A stretch of DNA of 5,885 bases from an uncultured Taibaiella sp. Lineage in GTDB: Bacteria; Bacteroidota; Bacteroidia; Chitinophagales; Chitinophagaceae. Below the pieces are notes generated by a model. It saw only the letters and a program-made list of their open reading frames with translations. It was not told the DNA's origin and did no database searches. The translations under genes and the position numbers were made by a program. Shown here in pieces: positions 3,939-5,885 of this stretch (positions within the stretch are counted from its first letter, which is position 1; each line of letters opens with the position of its first letter). Location: contig CALMXV010000016.1 of the NCBI GenBank assembly GCA_937871155.1, positions 1-5,885 on the forward strand, written 5' to 3'.

Positions 3939-5477
3939 TTATCCCCCCCAGCCTTCTCTATCAAGACTTCGGTATTGAATTGCTTCGGCAAGATGCTCGG
4001 GTTTTATTTCTTGAGAATTGGAAAGATCGGCAATCGTTCGAGAAACTTTTAAAATTCGGTCATAAGCCCTAGCAGATAGATTTAATTTATCCATTGCCGT
4101 TTTTAATAAATTGAGCCCTGTTGAGCTAATAACACAAATCTCTTTTAACAACTTGCTGCTCATTTGTGCATTGGCATATACTCCTTCATAATTTTTGAAT
4201 CGCTCAGCCTGAAGTTCTCTTGCTTGTACTACTCTGTTTCTTACGATTTCGCTTGATTCTGTTGCTCGCTGTGACGAGAGCTCACTAAAAGGAACAGGAG
4301 TAACTTCTACATGCAAGTCGATACGGTCTAATAAAGGACCGGATATTTTATTCAGATAACGCTGTACCATTTGAGGTGAACAAGTACATTCTTTTTCTGG
4401 GTGATTAAAAAATCCGCAAGGACAAGGATTCATAGAGGCGATCAACATGAAACTTGCAGGGAAGTCAATGCTGATTTTAGCACGAGATACCGATACCTTT
4501 CTTTCTTCCATAGGTTGCCGCATGACCTCAAGTACCGTTCTTTTAAACTCAGGAAGCTCATCTAAAAAGAGGACTCCATTATGAGCAAGAGAAATTTCTC
4601 CTGGTTGAGGAATGCCACCGCCTCCTACTAATGCCACATCGCTAATGGTATGATGTGGGGATCGAAAAGGACGTGTAGAAACTAATGAACTATTGCCAAG
4701 TAGTTTTCCTGCTACAGAGTGAATCTTAGTAGTTTCAAGGGCTTCCTGAAGAGTTAATGGAGGGAGAATAGTAGAAAGACGTTTTGCTAGCATTGTTTTA
4801 CCAGCACCTGGTGGGCCAATTAGTATCGCATTATGTCCGCCAGCAGCAGCTATTTCAAGAGCTCGTTTTACATTTTCTTGCCCTTTTACATCATTAAAAT
4901 CTACATCAAAATGTCGTTGGGCTTCAAAGAACTCGTCACGTGTATTTACTTTTATAGGCTGTATGCTTTCTTTGTTTTTAAAAAGGTCGATGACATCATT
5001 TATATGCCCTACACCATATACATCAAGGTTATTAACCATAGCCCCTTCTCGAGCATTCTCTTTTGGTAAAATGAGTCCTTTAAATTTTTCAGTACGAGCT
5101 TGAATAGCGATGGGTAATGCACCTTTTATGGGTCTCAGTGAGCCATCTAGTGAAAGTTCGCCCATGATGACATATTCTTGTAACGGTTCAAAAGGAATTT
5201 GTCCGGTAGCTGCAAGAATACCGATAGCAATGGGCAAATCGTAAGCGGAACCTGCTTTTTTAATATCTGCAGGAGCCATATTGACGATAACTTTTGTTCT
5301 TGGTTTTTCTAGTCCATTATTTTTTAAGGTCGCAAGGATTCTATCAACACTTTCTTTTACAGCATTGTCCGGCAACCCAACAATAAAATAACCACTTCCT
5401 GCAGCCAAGTCTATTTCTAAAGTGATGGTGATAGCATCAACACCATATACCGCACTACCATATACTTTTACCAACAT
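3939..5477 (-). CDS. yifB: YifB/ComM family Mg-chelatase-like AAA+ ATPase
   Basis: The 512-residue length is normal for the family. The N-terminal Lon-protease-like (ChlI) domain covers about 1-170, with GLPDNAVKESVDR and MAPADIKKAGSAYDLP. The AAA+ module follows, with Walker A GPPGAGKT (221-228), FRSPHHTISD (271-280), Walker B VLFLDE (302-307), a putative zinc cluster Cys352, Cys354, Cys364, Cys366, and a candidate arginine finger in LLDRIDLHV (Arg385). The C-terminal Mg-chelatase domain contains LSARAYDRILKVSRTIADL. Characterised ComM relatives are hexameric branch-migration helicases that extend heteroduplex during natural transformation; despite the fold, magnesium chelation is not expected here. 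All ATPase motifs look intact. The gene follows yciH on the same strand after 76 bp and converges on the ArsR-type gene. Its last codons contain a run of seven G (complement of 3943-3949) immediately before the stop codon. Confidence 0.95.
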   Translation of the reverse strand: MLVKVYGSAVYGVDAITITLEIDLAAGSGYFIVGLPDNAVKESVDRILATLKNNGLEKPRTKVIVNMAPADIKKAGSAYDLPIAIGILAATGQIPFEPLQEYVIMGELSLDGSLRPIKGALPIAIQARTEKFKGLILPKENAREGAMVNNLDVYGVGHINDVIDLFKNKESIQPIKVNTRDEFFEAQRHFDVDFNDVKGQENVKRALEIAAAGGHNAILIGPPGAGKTMLAKRLSTILPPLTLQEALETTKIHSVAGKLLGNSSLVSTRPFRSPHHTISDVALVGGGGIPQPGEISLAHNGVLFLDELPEFKRTVLEVMRQPMEERKVSVSRAKISIDFPASFMLIASMNPCPCGFFNHPEKECTCSPQMVQRYLNKISGPLLDRIDLHVEVTPVPFSELSSQRATESSEIVRNRVVQARELQAERFKNYEGVYANAQMSSKLLKEICVISSTGLNLLKTAMDKLNLSARAYDRILKVSRTIADLSNSQEIKPEHLAEAIQYRSLDREGWGG

Positions 5478-5508
5478 AGTATAAATGTATTTTCATCAAT
5501 GATAAAGC

Positions 5509-5516
5509 CAAAGGTT
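5509..5516 (-). promoter_or_regulatory. yifB: Possible -7 box of yifB
   Basis: On the - strand this reads AACCTTTG, one mismatch from TAnnTTTG, with 31 bp to the ATG. No TTG lies at the expected -33 distance (the nearest is 27 bp away). It may be an internal promoter, or yifB may simply be cotranscribed with yciH. Confidence 0.25.
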
Positions 5517-5553
5517 AAAAATTCCGCGTTCTTTTAGGATAGTCAATTATAGA

Positions 5554-5885
5554 TTATTTTGTATTGGAGTAGCCCTCCTTTTTTAAAACTTCAACAATTT
5601 TCTCTTTGCAGTTTCCTTGAATGATTATTTCACCATCTTTTACACTACCGCCGGTACCACATTTGTTTTTAAGAAGCTTTCCTAACTGTATTAAATCATT
5701 TTCTTGCCCTACAAAGCCGGTAATAATTGTAGCTACTTTACCTCCTCGATGTTTGGTCTCTACATGAACACGGAGTTTTTGTGAAACATTGGCTAAGGTT
5801 TCTATCGTTTCATTTTCGGGTTGCCATGTAAAATCAGGGTTGGTAGAATAAACTAATCCTCCTTGTGATTCATTTTTTCTTTTGG
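5554..5885 (-). CDS. yciH: YciH/SUI1 family translation initiation factor (5' truncated by window)
   Basis: The 109 visible codons run from the right edge to a TAA at 5556-5554. There is no in-frame start in the window; the ATG near 5873-5871 is out of frame. The product begins KRKNESQGGLVYSTNPDF, a typical N-terminal region of Bacteroidota SUI1 proteins, so probably only a few residues are missing. The SUI1/eIF1 domain follows: LRVHVETKHRGGKVATIITGF, then KLLKNKCGTGGSVKDG, then EIIIQGNCKEKIVEVLKKEG. The KCGTGGSVKDGEI motif is diagnostic. E. coli YciH (about 108 residues) acts on the 30S subunit, influencing initiator-tRNA and start-codon discrimination under stress; its role in Bacteroidota is less clear. 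It lies 76 bp upstream of yifB on the same strand with no terminator visible between them, so cotranscription is plausible. Confidence 0.93.
   Translation of the reverse strand, partial: KRKNESQGGLVYSTNPDFTWQPENETIETLANVSQKLRVHVETKHRGGKVATIITGFVGQENDLIQLGKLLKNKCGTGGSVKDGEIIIQGNCKEKIVEVLKKEGYSNTK

Noticed and set aside
3884..4072. Open frame of 62 codons on the + strand beginning in the arsR terminator
   Set aside because: It starts inside the terminator stem and then runs antisense to the 3' end of yifB; no promoter and no family resemblance.
4833..5069. Open frame of 78 codons on the + strand with hydrophobic, Tyr/Phe-rich composition
   Set aside because: It is antisense to the AAA+ region of yifB, where motifs are intact; the membrane-like look is a shadow of Lys/Glu/Asn codons on the other strand.
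3939..5477. Reading the AAA+ protein as a magnesium chelatase subunit
   Set aside because: The Lon-like N-terminal domain, overall length and C-terminal domain match YifB/ComM, and no tetrapyrrole pathway gene is nearby.
1..5885. A novel multi-gene system, mobile element or defence island
   Set aside because: All genes but the barrel protein and the ArsR-type regulator belong to well-known conserved families, and there are no transposases, integrases, long repeats, tRNA junctions or toxin-antitoxin-like pairs.

Overview
The window is a chromosomal segment from a low-GC member of the Bacteroidota, most likely of the order Chitinophagales. Two things point there. Promoters are of the Bacteroidota type (TTG, about 20 bp, then TAnnTTTG) and starts have A-rich leaders without a clear Shine-Dalgarno. 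The proteins (gamma-carbonic-anhydrase-like, outer-membrane beta-barrel, lactate/malate-type MDH, RidA, TsaB, cysteine-free ArsR-type regulator, YifB/ComM, YciH/SUI1) resemble Bacteroidota versions. The order-level placement is an inference from protein character, not a search.

Layout, left to right. (1) The 3' end of a left-handed beta-helix (hexapeptide repeat) gene, + strand. (2) A monocistronic 8-strand outer-membrane barrel protein, + strand, with its own strong promoter and terminator and an odd charged C-terminal tail. (3) A 173-bp convergent gap holding three hairpins, two of them terminator-like. (4) mdh and then ridA, both on the - strand, each with its own promoter-like box. (5) A 57-bp divergent ridA/tsaB promoter region in which both genes look leaderless or nearly so. 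(6) tsaB, + strand. (7) A monocistronic ArsR-type regulator, + strand, with a near-consensus promoter and a strong terminator. (8) A convergent yifB/comM-type AAA+ ATPase, - strand. (9) Upstream of it on the same strand, a yciH/SUI1 gene that runs off the right edge.

Most genes are housekeeping: malate/oxaloacetate interconversion (mdh), detoxification of reactive enamines (ridA), t6A tRNA modification (tsaB), translation initiation (yciH) and DNA branch migration or transformation (yifB/comM). They do not form one pathway. Almost every gene has its own promoter or terminator, so the segment reads as a string of short transcription units. No insertion sequence, tRNA, rRNA, CRISPR array, phage gene or recognisable defence system is visible, and I see no convincing new multi-gene system. 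The items worth a second look are small: the near-leaderless divergent promoter pair, inverted repeats in two promoters and one 3' region, the barrel protein's polyampholyte tail, and an apparently highly expressed ArsR-type regulator with no cysteines. The longest possible ORFs of mdh, ridA and tsaB all start too far upstream; corrected starts are given here.
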